Source of the DNA: Rufibacter glacialis
Lineage (GTDB): Bacteria; Bacteroidota; Bacteroidia; Cytophagales; Hymenobacteraceae
Assembly (NCBI RefSeq): GCF_008271745.1
Contig: NZ_VKKZ01000019.1
Span: 124,001 to 188,000, forward strand
Direction of reading: 5' to 3'
DNA: 64,000 nt
Part shown: positions 35,522 to 45,761 of the stretch, in pieces
Layout of the letters: the number at the start of each line of letters is the position of its first letter
How positions within the stretch are numbered: the stretch's first letter is position 1
Program-made: the position numbers and the translations under genes
The notes under the pieces: generated by a model
The model's input: the letters and a program-made list of their open reading frames with translations, nothing else
Databases searched by the model: none
Told to the model about the DNA's origin: nothing

Positions 35522-38101
35522 ATGAAAAGAGTTTTATCTACCCTGATGCTGGCGAGCATCCCCTTCCTGAGTTTTCAGGCAGAGGCGCAAAAGAAAAACA
35601 AAAAAGGCAAGGAGGCCGACAAGGTAGCGGCACCCGTGGCCCCGGAAGCCGCCGCCCCTAAAAAAAGCTCCCTCGCGGAGAAGGTGAAAACCAGCAAGAA
35701 AGCAGACGGCTTGTTCACCGTGTACCAGGACACCCTCACGGGGTCGGTGCAGCTGTATGTCAGAAAAGATCAGCTAGGCAAGGAGTTCGTGTACCAGAGC
35801 TTTTCCATCAGCGGGCCAACCAGCTTGTTTCTGAACCAGAGCATGCACCGGGCCACCAGCGTGTTCAAGATTGTGAAGGCCTATGACAAACTAGAGTTCC
35901 AGCAGGTCAACACCAAGTTCTATTATGACCAGAAAAACGCGGTGAGCAAAACCGCCGGCATTGACGTGCCAGAGGCCGTGATGCTGTCTGAGAAGTTCAC
36001 CGTGGAAGACGAAGGCGGATACCTGGTGAACGCCGACGCCCTTTTCATCAGTGAGAAGATGGACCCGGTGAAACCCCTGGCTCCCGTAGGCGCGCCGCCT
36101 ACCGCTTTTTTCAACATGGGTACCCTGAACACCGCCAAATCCAAATACCACAAGGTGAAGTCTTTCCCGGGCAACACCGACGTGCAGGTAGACCTGGCCT
36201 ATGACAACCCGGCCCCATACATGGCCGGTGGCAAAGATATCACCGATGCCCGCTACGTGCGCGTGCGTATGCAGCACAGTTTCCTGGAAATGCCCAAGAA
36301 CGACTACCGTCCCCGCTTAGATGATCCTCGGGTAGGGTATTTCACCCAGGAAGTGAATGACCTCACCAGCGTGCAGGCCATCAACTACCGCGACATCATC
36401 AATCGGTGGCACCTGGTGAAAAAAGACCCCACCGCCGCTCTTAGTGAGCCCGTGGAACCCATTGTCTGGTGGATAGAGAACACTACGCCCGTGGAATTCC
36501 GGCAGACCATCAAAGAAGCCGGCGAGAAATGGAACGAGGCTTTTGAGAAGGCAGGCTTCAAGAACGCCGTGGTCATGAAGATCATGCCAGACCAGGTGGA
36601 CTGGGACCCTAGTGACATCCGCTACAACGTGATCCGGTGGGTTTCCTCGGCCAGCCCGCAGTACGGCGCCATCGGGCCCAGCTTCGTGAACCCCAGAACC
36701 GGGCAGATCCTGGGCTCTGACATCACCATAGAATGGTACAGCGGAAACGCCACGCCTATCTCAGATGAACTCTTCAGCGGCCCCTCGGCAGAAGGCCTTT
36801 CTTTCCCTGGCATGACACCTCCCGCGGCCATGTGTACCATGGCGCATGAGCTGAAAGCCCAATACTCAGCGGGCCTGACGGCGCTGGAAGCTACCGATGC
36901 CTCTACCGGCGACCTCAAGAAAATGCACCAGCAGTTTCTGTATTACCTGGTCTTGCACGAGATGGGGCACACCCTGGGCTTGAACCATAACATGAAGTCC
37001 AGCCAGATGCTCAAGCTGTCTGAGGTGCACAACACCGCTCTCACCCAGAAAAAAGGCATGATGGGCAGCGTGATGGATTATCCCGCCATCAACATCAGCC
37101 TGGACCGCAGCAAACAAGGCGATTACTACACCACCAAACCCGGCCCCTATGACCTGTGGGCCATTGAGTACGGCTACAAACCGGTGGCGGAAAACGGAGA
37201 GGCTGCTTTCCGGAAGAAAGTGTTGAGCCGCAGCACCGAGCCAGACCTGGCCTTCGGCAACGACGCCGACGACATGCGCGCCCCCGGCAAGGCCATTGAC
37301 CCGCGGGTGAACGTGAACGACATGAGCAGTGATGCCATTGGGTACGCCCAGGAACGGTTTGCGCTGGTGAATGCCATCATGCCCAAGCTGAAAGCCAAAT
37401 ACAGCAAAGAGGACCAGAGTTATGCTGAACTGAGAGCCCGTTACTTCGCGCTCAACGGCCAGCGGTCTGGCATGATCAACGCCGTGAGCCGGTACGTGGG
37501 TGGGGTCTACATTGACCGTAGCTTCGTGGGCCAGAACAGTCCTAACAAACCCTACACCCCGGTGCCCGAGGCTACCCAGAAAAGAGCCATGGCCGTATTG
37601 GCGAAGAACGTTTTCGCGCCAGACGCCTTCCAGGCAGATGCTTACCTGCTTCCTTACCTGCAAGGCCAGCGCCGGGGCTTCAACTTCATGTCGGGCACCG
37701 AAGACCCTAAGCTGAGCGTCACCTATACCAGCCTGGGCGCCTCTGCTTTGGCGCATATCCTGCACCCTACCACCACCCAGCGCATCACCAACAGCACCCT
37801 GTACGGAAACCAGTACAGCCTGGCGGAAGTGATGAGCGACCTGACCAAAGGCATCTTTGACGCCGATATGAAAGGCAACGTGAATACCTACCGCCAGTAC
37901 CTGCAAACGGCCTACGTAAAGCAGCTGGCCCAATTGGTAGACCCCAAGTCTCCCGCCGATGACATGTCTAAAGCCGCTGCCCGCTACACCCTGAAAAACG
38001 TGAAAGGCAGAATGGCTACCGCAGTGTCTACGAATGAGGAAACCAAGGCGCACCGCAGCAACCTGGTATTCTTGGTAGAGGATGCCCTGGCCGTGAAATA
38101 A
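35522..38101 (+). CDS. secreted zinc-dependent metalloprotease (DUF5117/DUF5118/DUF4953 type)
   Basis: 859 residues from ATG 35522 (MKRVLSTLMLASIPFL), which gives a clean signal peptide ending at EAQ near residue 24; the frame itself begins 50 codons earlier. A Lys/Ala-rich segment leads to the DUF5118 and DUF5117 regions. The metzincin zinc site HEMGHTLGLNH (HExxHxxGxxH) is near residue 479, with a Met-turn candidate in SVMDYP 40-50 residues later. Family members are large periplasmic or secreted peptidases of unknown substrate, common in Bacteroidota. Confidence 0.9.
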   Translation: MKRVLSTLMLASIPFLSFQAEAQKKNKKGKEADKVAAPVAPEAAAPKKSSLAEKVKTSKKADGLFTVYQDTLTGSVQLYVRKDQLGKEFVYQSFSISGPTSLFLNQSMHRATSVFKIVKAYDKLEFQQVNTKFYYDQKNAVSKTAGIDVPEAVMLSEKFTVEDEGGYLVNADALFISEKMDPVKPLAPVGAPPTAFFNMGTLNTAKSKYHKVKSFPGNTDVQVDLAYDNPAPYMAGGKDITDARYVRVRMQHSFLEMPKNDYRPRLDDPRVGYFTQEVNDLTSVQAINYRDIINRWHLVKKDPTAALSEPVEPIVWWIENTTPVEFRQTIKEAGEKWNEAFEKAGFKNAVVMKIMPDQVDWDPSDIRYNVIRWVSSASPQYGAIGPSFVNPRTGQILGSDITIEWYSGNATPISDELFSGPSAEGLSFPGMTPPAAMCTMAHELKAQYSAGLTALEATDASTGDLKKMHQQFLYYLVLHEMGHTLGLNHNMKSSQMLKLSEVHNTALTQKKGMMGSVMDYPAINISLDRSKQGDYYTTKPGPYDLWAIEYGYKPVAENGEAAFRKKVLSRSTEPDLAFGNDADDMRAPGKAIDPRVNVNDMSSDAIGYAQERFALVNAIMPKLKAKYSKEDQSYAELRARYFALNGQRSGMINAVSRYVGGVYIDRSFVGQNSPNKPYTPVPEATQKRAMAVLAKNVFAPDAFQADAYLLPYLQGQRRGFNFMSGTEDPKLSVTYTSLGASALAHILHPTTTQRITNSTLYGNQYSLAEVMSDLTKGIFDADMKGNVNTYRQYLQTAYVKQLAQLVDPKSPADDMSKAAARYTLKNVKGRMATAVSTNEETKAHRSNLVFLVEDALAVK

Positions 38102-38127
38102 CCAGATTCCTTAGTCCTGTAAAAGAG

Positions 38128-38163
38128 AGAGGCTACTTCCCCGGAGGTAGCCTCTTTTCTTTT
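38128..38163 (+). terminator. terminator of the zinc metalloprotease gene
   Basis: A 13-bp stem with one G-T pair (AGAGGCTACTTCC with GGAGGTAGCCTCT), 2-base loop, followed by TTTTCTTTTG; 27 bp after the stop. Confidence 0.85.
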
Positions 38164-38612
38164 GTAGGGTAGCAAGTCTTTTTAGGGCAGACAGTTTTTT
38201 CTGGTGGTGGGCCTCTTCGCTTTTCAGCCGGAAAGCAGAGCGCTGGGCGGTTGAAGCACGTTTTTGCAAAAAGGCCAGTAAAACAACGGCGGCTGGTGTG
38301 CCCTGATTTTTGAAAGATTTTGCCCTTTGGGACCATTGCTAACTTAACAAACAGCCCACAGATATGGTATGGCCCAGGGTTCAAAATGCTTGGCCTGAGG
38401 GAGGTAGGGTCGTTACGTTCTACTTTGAAGGTTAAAGCTGAGGGAAAGTTTACTGCCCTTCTTACATAGTTTGAGGCTTTCGCCTCACTGATTTGCAAAC
38501 TTCAGTTCATTTTAGGTTTAAGTAAGAAACTTGAACCAGCTATATTCTTAGAACTTAACAGCCCTGGACTAGAGGGAGAAGGAGCGGTAAAAACCATTTT
38601 CCCTGTCCCGGG
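38164..38612. other. 450-bp gap with no gene
   Basis: Contains a degenerate family A copy (38253-38289, CACGTTTTTGCAAAAAGGCC) and a small hairpin TGAGGCTTTCGCCTCA (38472-38487). No promoter, tRNA or reading frame of note. Confidence 0.45.
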
Positions 38613-38650
38613 CCGTTTAGAGGCTGTTTTCTAAGAACCAGCCCAAAAAC
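38613..38650. repeat. family A palindrome abutting the PorP/SprF stop codon
   Basis: CCGTTTAGAGGCTGTTTTC and AAGAACCAGCCCAAAAAC; ends at the base next to the stop codon (38651). Confidence 0.75.
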
Positions 38651-39682
38651 CTACCAGTACTGTGACGGGGAGTAGACGCTGCGGCGGTTGCGGAGCATGA
38701 GGCCCAGCACCAATTCATGGGAGCCGTAGCTGGCCTGGTTCAGGCCCGAGGTAGTGAGGTCATAGGCGTATCCCAGGTGGAATTTATGCTTGTACTGGAA
38801 ACCCGCCGTGACCACGGCCGCATCCTGGAACCGGTAAGAACCCCCCACCCAGAACTGCTCGCGCCAGAATACCTTCACGTTGGCATCTACAGAAACCGGA
38901 TTGGGCGCCGCGTACTTCACCACCACTGAGGGCATCACGCTCACGATATTGGTCAACTGGAAGCGGTAGCCCCCGTGCCCGAAGAAGTGCCGCTGCTGTT
39001 TGGCCAACACGCCGGGCCGGGAATCCCGGAAAGTGAAAGGGGTAGGCAGTACCTGCGCCACGGAGGCTCCTAAGAAAAAGCGGTTGCTGTAGAGCAAGAC
39101 CCCCACGCCTATGTTAGGCAGCACCCGGTTGTATTCATCAGCGTTCATGACGGGATCACCCGGGTTGGCGAAGGTGAGCAGGTCCCGGTTCAGACCGAAC
39201 TGGGTGAGCCCGGCCGCCACTCCGGCTGCCAGTTTGATAGAAGGCGTGAGCGGTTGGTGGTAGGCGTACAGGAGTTGCACCTCGGTGCGTTTCAGGCCGG
39301 CGGCTTTGTCTGCCTGCACCAGAAGGCCCACCCCGTGGTGCGGCCTGGTTTTCTGGGCGTTGTTGCGGAACTCAGGGCGCCACTGGTTCCGGCGCTTGCC
39401 TTTTACGGCGGGGCGGGGCGCGAAGGTGGTAGGCGGGCTCAGGTAATCCATGCGGGAGAGCGGCATGTGGGCACTCAGGTAATAGGAGGTAGGCGCCCCT
39501 TCCAACCCGGTCCATTGGTTCCGGTACCCGGCCCTAACATCCAGGTAGTTGTCAGTGCCACTCACCGCCGGGTTCAGGAGCAGCGGGTTGAGCATGTACT
39601 GGCTGTAGTGCGGAATCTGCTGCGCCCACCCCAGGAGCGGGAGACTGAGCAGGAAAAGCAGGAGGTAGCTGTTCTTTCTCAT
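38651..39682 (-). CDS. PorP/SprF-family type IX secretion-associated membrane protein
   Basis: 343 residues. A signal peptide (SYLLLFLLSLPLLGWAQ) is followed by the family opening QIPHYSQYMLNPLLLNPAVSGTDNYLDVRAGYRNQW and outer-membrane barrel strands to the end. SprF-like proteins help export or attach a T9SS substrate with a type B C-terminal domain, usually encoded next door. Here the upstream PKD protein is such a substrate, 11 bp away on the same strand, so they form a cargo/partner operon. Confidence 0.93.
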   Translation of the reverse strand: MRKNSYLLLFLLSLPLLGWAQQIPHYSQYMLNPLLLNPAVSGTDNYLDVRAGYRNQWTGLEGAPTSYYLSAHMPLSRMDYLSPPTTFAPRPAVKGKRRNQWRPEFRNNAQKTRPHHGVGLLVQADKAAGLKRTEVQLLYAYHQPLTPSIKLAAGVAAGLTQFGLNRDLLTFANPGDPVMNADEYNRVLPNIGVGVLLYSNRFFLGASVAQVLPTPFTFRDSRPGVLAKQQRHFFGHGGYRFQLTNIVSVMPSVVVKYAAPNPVSVDANVKVFWREQFWVGGSYRFQDAAVVTAGFQYKHKFHLGYAYDLTTSGLNQASYGSHELVLGLMLRNRRSVYSPSQYW

Positions 39683-39693
39683 AGGCTCTTGGG

Positions 39694-42600
39694 TTAGCGC
39701 AGAATAGTAAGTGGGCCCGTCATTTTAGACCTGCCGTTTCTGGGGTCAATAATGTAGTAATAGGCCCCAATGGGTAGGTCTACGCCGTTGCGCTTCCCGT
39801 CCCAGGGGTTGGGGTAGCCTTGCGTGGTATATACCTGCTGGCCCCATCGGTTGTAGATCTCAATGGTCAGGTACGGATAGTCCTCTATGCCCTCCAGCAC
39901 CCAGGTGTCATTGGAACCATCGCCGTTGGGCGAAAACGCTTTGGGAATATTCAGGCGTTTGATCACCGTCACCACCATGCTGTCCTGGTTAGGGCAACTC
40001 GCATCTGAGACGGTGCGCAGGTAATAGGTAGTGGTGGCGGTGGGCGAGACCGTCGGCGTGGCGGTAGTGGCGTTGCTTAGGCCTGTAGTGGGGCTCCAGG
40101 TGAGTTTGCCCTGGCCGCTGCCCTGCAACGTGGTGGTTTCTCCCTCTACCAGCAGAATGTCTGGCCCGGCATTGACCAGGGGGGTAGGCATTACTTTGAT
40201 TTCCACGTCATCGGTGGCATTTATGCAAGGGCTGTTGCTCACGGTCCAGCGCAGCAGGTAAGTGGTGCCCAAGGTGCCCGTGAACGTGGTGGTGGGGCTG
40301 GAGGCATTGGCAAAGCTTCCGCCGGTGCCCTGTACTACCGTCCATTGGCCGGTGGCTGGCGCGGGGGTGTTGGCGGCCAGCCTGACCGTATTACTGCCGC
40401 ATATGAGTTGGTCTGGGCCTGCCTGGGCAATGGGAACCGGCGCAATGGAGACGGCTTTGGTGATCGTGTGGGTGCACCCCAAATCTGAGGTGACCGTGAG
40501 CTGAACCTGATACGTGCCCACCGTGCTGTAGCGGTGGCTCGGACTTTGGGTTGTGGCCGTGGCCCCATCGCCAAAGTCCCAGGCCCAGCGGGTTACCCGC
40601 CCGTTGGGCAGGCTGGTCATGTCCTGGAACGTGACCGCGGTGGTAATACAGCCCACCGTGGGCGAGAAATCTGCCTTAGGGGTAGGGTAGACGGTAAGGG
40701 TGGAGGAAAAGGTCTGCTCACAGGAGTTGGCCCCCCGGGCTTTGAGGGTGACGGTATAGGTGCCGGGGGCGGCATACCGATGGCTGGGGCTCACCTCTGT
40801 GGAAGTAGTGCCATCCCCGAAGGTCCAGTTATAGGAAACTGCGCCGCTGCCCCGGTCCTGGGTGGTGTTGGTGAAGCGGGCAGGGGTGCCGTCGCAGACA
40901 TTGGCGGTGGTAAAGCTGGCTTTTGGGTTGGGCTCCACCACAATGGTTCTGGTGATGGCTTCGGTGCAGACAATGCCAGACCAGACGCGCAATTCCACCT
41001 GATACATGCCCGCGGTAGTGTATTGGTGGCGGGGGTTAGTTTCGTCAGAGAAGGTGCCGTCGCCAAAAGACCAGCGCCGCCGAAGAATCTTCCCGAAGGA
41101 GATGGTGCTGGCATCCTGGAACGTGACGCCCTGCTCCTGACAGAAAGAGGTAGCGGTAAAAGCAGGCACTGGCACGGCTCCGCTGATGGTGTAGGTGTGT
41201 GAGACGCTGTCCTGGCAGCCTTTGCCGGAAGTCACCACTAGTTTCACGGTGTATTCGCCTTCCTTTGTGTATTTGTGTCGGGGCGAGGCGGCCGTAGACG
41301 TGGTGCCGTCGCCAAAATCCCAGCGGTAGCTCATGGTGCCGCTGGTCAGGGTAGACTGGTTCTGGAACGCGGCCTCGTCACGCACGCAGAGGTCAGGCAA
41401 GGAGAAGGCCGCCACTGGTTTTGGGTTGACCGTCACGGTCTGCTGGGTAGAATCCTGGCAGCCCTGCTCAGAGAAAGCTTTCAGTTTGACGGTGTAGGTG
41501 CCGGCTTTCTGGAATACGTGCCGCGGGTTCTGTTCGGTGCTACGGGCAGAGCCGTCACCAAAATCCCATTCCCACCGCACCACGCGCCCCTGGGCCACGG
41601 TGGTCTGGTCCTGGAAGGACATGGTGGCCTGGTCACAGGTTTCCGGGGCGTTGAACCGGGCTACGGGCGGGGCGGCAATGATGACTTGTTTGGTGGTGAC
41701 AGGTGAGACGCAGAGGCCTTTGCTGGTCACGGTAAGGCTCACCGTGTAGGTGCCGGGGCTTCGGTACCGGTGCGCGGGATTCTGTTTCGTAGACGTGGTG
41801 CCGTCACCGAAATCCCAGCGCCAGGCGGCCAGGGTTTGCCCGGTGGTCACCTTGCTAGCGTCTTTGAAGCGGGTGCTGTCATTGGAGCACGCCACCTCAT
41901 AGGTGAAGTCGGCCTGGGGGTTGGGCAAAACGTCTACCTCTATATAAGTAGAGTCCTGGGAGTCACAGTCATTGCCGTTGGACTTAGTGGTTACCAGGGA
42001 GACCGTGTACTTGCCCGGGTTGGGGAACGTGTGGGCCGGGTTCTGTTCCGCTGAAGTGGCGCCGTCCCCGAAATACCACTTCCAGGCCAGCGGCTTGTAC
42101 ACGGCAAAACCCGTGAACTGGATCTTCTTGCCCGCACAGATGCTGTCTGAGGCTACCTTGATGTTCTGGTTCAGGTTGGTCACGTTGGCGCCCGCAGAGT
42201 AGGCGTACGATTCCACATTGCCAAACCCATAGGCCAGCGCATTGAACCCGCTGTCGGCGGTAAGGGTGTGGTTACCGGGTGTGACGGTGGTCTGGGAAAA
42301 GGAATAGGCCGGGTTGGAGGGGACCGGCGCAAACGTCACGGGCTGCCCGTCTAACCGGAAGGTACCTACATCAGTGGTCTTCATGGTCACGTTGATGTAG
42401 TGCCGGGAAATCTGGAAAAAAGGCGAGGAATACAGGGTGATGTCTCTGAGGGTTTGCTCCACGGGGTTGATCAACACCATGTCCGGGTCGCTGGGCACGT
42501 TGTCACAGAGCTGCGATTTGGTGTATTGGGTCACCTGTACCGGGGCAGAGGAGGTGATGTAGTTAGGGGTGGAACTCTCAAATTCATGGTACTGCCCACT

Positions 42601-43554
42601 GTTCTTGGTCACCGAACTGCCGTTGACCGTGATCACCGTATTGTCTTGCGAAGCCAGCACGCGGTAAATTTCCCCGGTCAGGCGGCTCTTGAAAGGCGCG
42701 GTCACAAAGTTCCGGCCCCAGGCGCTGATGGGGTACAACTGCTGGTACAGGTTGTCTCCGCTGAACTGGCCCGGGCAGGTGTACGGCTCCGGAATAGCGG
42801 TATAGGAACTGCCCGAGAAAACCGCGATCCGTTTACAGGTTCCCCCACCGGCATCAACCGACTCTATTTTGGTGCCCGTCAGGTCCTCCAGTGAACGAAC
42901 CTGGTACACTTCCCCCTTCATGAGCGGGCGGGACGGGGAGAAAGTTCTTCCGGCGGGCCGACCCCCCAAAGTGGTGGCGGTGGGAGTGATCTGCAAGGTG
43001 GTGTTGTCTTCCAGGGCTACCACCATCAGTTGGGAGGCGGCGCGGGCATCAAGGTACTGAGACTGGTTATAGCTCACGGCATAGTAAGACCTGCCCAGCG
43101 TGTTGGCCGGTAAGACGAGGGTTGCCCCGGATTTGTTGAGGTGGTAAATGTGCGAATAGACCACTACCGGCGCGTCTGAAGTCACGTGGATGGCCTTTCG
43201 CTCTATGACCTCACTGGTGCCCACATAGGCCGTGGAAGGACTGACCGGGATCACGGTCACGGAGTTGGCCGCCACCCGGTAAGTGGCCGGCGCCCCTGAT
43301 CCTACCGTTACCCGTACGTTGGTGGCCACATCTGAGGTCACGTACAGGTTCATGCTGGAGATGCCCTGCGGCGGATTAGGCCCTGACTCATTCTGGACGT
43401 GCGCCATGTAGCCTACCCAAAAGTCGCGGCCTTTGTTGGAGGTAGTCTGGCCCCAGACATTTACCCAACAAAGCAGCAGAAGGCATAAGACAAGGCTTCT
43501 GAGGAAATAAGGGGGAGGTTTCACTTTCCAGTCGCTTTTGTAGATGTACGCCAT
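39694..43554 (-). CDS. large secreted PKD-repeat protein with T9SS type B sorting domain
   Basis: 1286 residues. Signal peptide (RSLVLCLLLLCWVNVWGQ, cut near 36). Residues about 40-460 resemble the IgGFc-binding-protein N-terminal region (GRDFWVGYMAHVQNESGP, VTSDAPVVVYSHIYHLN). Then come seven PKD domains (about 465-1090), each with a W-x-FGDG turn such as WDFGDGTTST. The end, from IPKAFSPNGDGSNDTWVLEG to the last residue, is the gliding-motility-associated C-terminal domain used as a type B T9SS signal. It is probably exported to the cell surface as an adhesin or matrix protein, with the adjacent SprF-like protein as partner. Confidence 0.93.
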   Translation of the reverse strand: MAYIYKSDWKVKPPPYFLRSLVLCLLLLCWVNVWGQTTSNKGRDFWVGYMAHVQNESGPNPPQGISSMNLYVTSDVATNVRVTVGSGAPATYRVAANSVTVIPVSPSTAYVGTSEVIERKAIHVTSDAPVVVYSHIYHLNKSGATLVLPANTLGRSYYAVSYNQSQYLDARAASQLMVVALEDNTTLQITPTATTLGGRPAGRTFSPSRPLMKGEVYQVRSLEDLTGTKIESVDAGGGTCKRIAVFSGSSYTAIPEPYTCPGQFSGDNLYQQLYPISAWGRNFVTAPFKSRLTGEIYRVLASQDNTVITVNGSSVTKNSGQYHEFESSTPNYITSSAPVQVTQYTKSQLCDNVPSDPDMVLINPVEQTLRDITLYSSPFFQISRHYINVTMKTTDVGTFRLDGQPVTFAPVPSNPAYSFSQTTVTPGNHTLTADSGFNALAYGFGNVESYAYSAGANVTNLNQNIKVASDSICAGKKIQFTGFAVYKPLAWKWYFGDGATSAEQNPAHTFPNPGKYTVSLVTTKSNGNDCDSQDSTYIEVDVLPNPQADFTYEVACSNDSTRFKDASKVTTGQTLAAWRWDFGDGTTSTKQNPAHRYRSPGTYTVSLTVTSKGLCVSPVTTKQVIIAAPPVARFNAPETCDQATMSFQDQTTVAQGRVVRWEWDFGDGSARSTEQNPRHVFQKAGTYTVKLKAFSEQGCQDSTQQTVTVNPKPVAAFSLPDLCVRDEAAFQNQSTLTSGTMSYRWDFGDGTTSTAASPRHKYTKEGEYTVKLVVTSGKGCQDSVSHTYTISGAVPVPAFTATSFCQEQGVTFQDASTISFGKILRRRWSFGDGTFSDETNPRHQYTTAGMYQVELRVWSGIVCTEAITRTIVVEPNPKASFTTANVCDGTPARFTNTTQDRGSGAVSYNWTFGDGTTSTEVSPSHRYAAPGTYTVTLKARGANSCEQTFSSTLTVYPTPKADFSPTVGCITTAVTFQDMTSLPNGRVTRWAWDFGDGATATTQSPSHRYSTVGTYQVQLTVTSDLGCTHTITKAVSIAPVPIAQAGPDQLICGSNTVRLAANTPAPATGQWTVVQGTGGSFANASSPTTTFTGTLGTTYLLRWTVSNSPCINATDDVEIKVMPTPLVNAGPDILLVEGETTTLQGSGQGKLTWSPTTGLSNATTATPTVSPTATTTYYLRTVSDASCPNQDSMVVTVIKRLNIPKAFSPNGDGSNDTWVLEGIEDYPYLTIEIYNRWGQQVYTTQGYPNPWDGKRNGVDLPIGAYYYIIDPRNGRSKMTGPLTILR

Positions 43555-43599
43555 AAACCGGAACCATTATTGAGGAATGGCCCTGGTTCTTAGGTAATG

Positions 43600-43630
43600 A
43601 CAATATATACTTTTAAAAGTGATATATTGT
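43600..43630 (-). promoter_or_regulatory. AT-rich palindrome upstream of the PKD protein gene
   Basis: ACAATATATACTTTT and AAAAGTGATATATTGT form a 31-bp near-perfect palindrome about 45-75 bp before the ATG. On the minus strand it includes TATATTGT, a loose -7 match. It may be an operator or promoter for the cargo/partner operon. Confidence 0.4.
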
Positions 43631-43644
43631 TTATGAAAGGCTGA

Positions 43645-43677
43645 AATTCCTGCGTTTTCTAAAAAAGAGGCATTAAA
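43645..43677. repeat. family A palindrome abutting the BamA-like gene stop
   Basis: CCTGCGTTTTC and AAAAAAGAGGCATTAAAC; ends against the stop codon at 43678. Confidence 0.6.
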
Positions 43678-45582
43678 CTACCTGAACTCCGTGATCAGGG
43701 GCTGGGTAAAGCGCAGGTCATTGAAGTCATAGTACTGCCGGGTGGTCTGGAACAGCTTGAATTCCTGCTGGCCGTTCAGGAAAGGCATGCGGGGGTAGTA
43801 CCCCAGCAGGATCTGGATGGTGTTGAGCGTGAGGAACTCGTTCCGGAACCGGAGCCCGAACCCAAACCCCGTGTAGGGCTTTTCCTTCAGCGGTGATCTG
43901 TTTTCCACGCTCGTGAGCCAGGCCATATCGGCAAAGCCGATGAGGGCCAGCCGGAAACCCAGCAGGGTAAGGGGAGTGAAGAAATTGGTCTCGTAGTTCA
44001 GGACGAACCGGCGGTAGCCGCGCACCTCGCTGGAACTGAAGCCCCGCAAGCCGTCATCCTGGTCAATGTCCAGGGCAAACAGATCGGGCCGGCGCATGCC
44101 CAGAGAGGTCCGGTGCCACAGAAAATGACGCCAGCGCCAGTTCCTGAGCCGGTACAAGGGTGTGAAGTACAAGGCCTCTGAGGTGAATACCCCCTGTTCC
44201 CAGGAGTTGCGGTGCCGGTAGCTGCCGTATTCAATGCCCCCGTAGAGGTACCCGAATCCCGGGTTGTATTTCCCGAAGGCCCCCTTGATGCCCAGGTACG
44301 GGCGGTTTTTCTGGGCGCCGTCTTCAAACCCCGCGGTTAGCGCCAGCAGGTTCCCGGCCGGGATATCCTCGGTGCGTCCAAACCCGAAAAGGTACTGGTC
44401 TTTGTAATACCGCCTGAAACTGTAGCCGAAGGCGGCCAGGTACAGGCGGGCGCTCTGTAGGGCAGGCCCGCCGCCCTGGGTGTACTTGATGTTCATGAAG
44501 CGGGCGGCGGTAATGAATTGGCCGGGGTTGTTCTGGGCCAGGTCATACGATTTGAGCCGGAAGGCGCGGCCAATCCAGAAATCCTGGATGTTGTAATCCA
44601 GGGGGATGTGCTCCAGAAAATGCCTGGGTTCCTCCACCTGCTCGCCCTGTTCATAGTAGTCTGGCACCAGGGTCTGGTACCACCCGGCCGAAGCCCCGCC
44701 CGCATACTTGGTGTTGGTGGTGTAGAAATCCCGCTTGAAGCCCAGGCTCTGCTGTTTGTAGTAGTGGGTGTTCTGGTACACCAACTCCGCGGAGATAAAG
44801 CTGCTGGAGATGTTCTGGATGAAATAGCTGCCCAGGAATTGCCACGTCTGCGGCTCATTCACCCCAAAGCGCTGGTTGGCCCTGATCTGGTGCCCCACCC
44901 CCATGAAGTTGATATCGCGCAGGCCAATACGGGTGCTGGAGGTGCTCGCCGACCCTGACACACTGATGCTGAACACGTCTTTGGTGATGATGACCACGTC
45001 TACGCTGTCATTGGTAGAGGTGGAGTCATTGACCAGTACCCGGGCATCCAGCAGGTAATCGGTTTGGCGCAGCAGACGCTCAGACTCAGACAAGTCCAGC
45101 GGCTCCAGCAGGTCGCCCTCCTTGAACAGGATCTGGTTGCGCAGCAGGTTCTGCTTCGTGCGCATGTGCAGGGCATTGCCTAAACGTTCTAGGTAGTTCT
45201 TGGGCAGGGCCAGGGTGTCATTGATAGAGTAACCGAAGGCGTCTAACCGTTTGAAGTAGATGCTGCGCACCACCTTGTAGTTGTGCTGCGCATGCGCCGG
45301 CGGCAGCAGGCTGTTTTCAAGGGGTTCCTCAATCTTGCGGGGCTTGAACACCACCAGCGCTTTCACCGCCCGCCCCAACAGGGTCTTCTTCTGGCTCATG
45401 CGTTTCAACGACTGCAGGAACTGCCGGTTGTCAGTGGTGTCTTCCAGCGGCGGGGTCACCACGGGCGTGGGAGGAAGGGTGGGAACCACCTGGGCATAGG
45501 CACAAACGCAACCACACCACATAGCCATGGCTAGCAGCAATAGCAGTCTTGCGTGCGTAGAAAATCGTTGAGCCGTCTTCAT
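43678..45582 (-). CDS. BamA/TamA-like outer-membrane beta-barrel protein
   Basis: 634 residues from ATG at 45580-45582 (MKTAQRFSTHARLLLLLAMAM), which gives a normal signal peptide; the frame's first ATG ten codons upstream does not. After a Pro-rich segment, residues about 80-210 look like a POTRA-type module (KEGDLLEPLDLSESERLLRQTDYLLDARVLV, then DSVDVVIITKDVFSI). The rest is a beta barrel with many aromatic and Gly residues, ending in the surface-antigen-like region. It may take part in outer-membrane insertion or lipid transport; the function is not certain. Confidence 0.7.
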   Translation of the reverse strand: MKTAQRFSTHARLLLLLAMAMWCGCVCAYAQVVPTLPPTPVVTPPLEDTTDNRQFLQSLKRMSQKKTLLGRAVKALVVFKPRKIEEPLENSLLPPAHAQHNYKVVRSIYFKRLDAFGYSINDTLALPKNYLERLGNALHMRTKQNLLRNQILFKEGDLLEPLDLSESERLLRQTDYLLDARVLVNDSTSTNDSVDVVIITKDVFSISVSGSASTSSTRIGLRDINFMGVGHQIRANQRFGVNEPQTWQFLGSYFIQNISSSFISAELVYQNTHYYKQQSLGFKRDFYTTNTKYAGGASAGWYQTLVPDYYEQGEQVEEPRHFLEHIPLDYNIQDFWIGRAFRLKSYDLAQNNPGQFITAARFMNIKYTQGGGPALQSARLYLAAFGYSFRRYYKDQYLFGFGRTEDIPAGNLLALTAGFEDGAQKNRPYLGIKGAFGKYNPGFGYLYGGIEYGSYRHRNSWEQGVFTSEALYFTPLYRLRNWRWRHFLWHRTSLGMRRPDLFALDIDQDDGLRGFSSSEVRGYRRFVLNYETNFFTPLTLLGFRLALIGFADMAWLTSVENRSPLKEKPYTGFGFGLRFRNEFLTLNTIQILLGYYPRMPFLNGQQEFKLFQTTRQYYDFNDLRFTQPLITEFR

Positions 45583-45761
45583 CCCTTTAACTCCATCCCC
45601 AAAATACGGCAAAATCCCCTCAGAACCAGCACAGGCAGTTTAATGCTATTAAAATTAGCGTTATCAACACCCATGTTGATAATTTGTGGCTAAAATTATT
45701 AGTTTATCAGGCGGTTGTGCCGTATCTTGCTAACGTATTCAGAGACTTAAAAGGCATAGAG

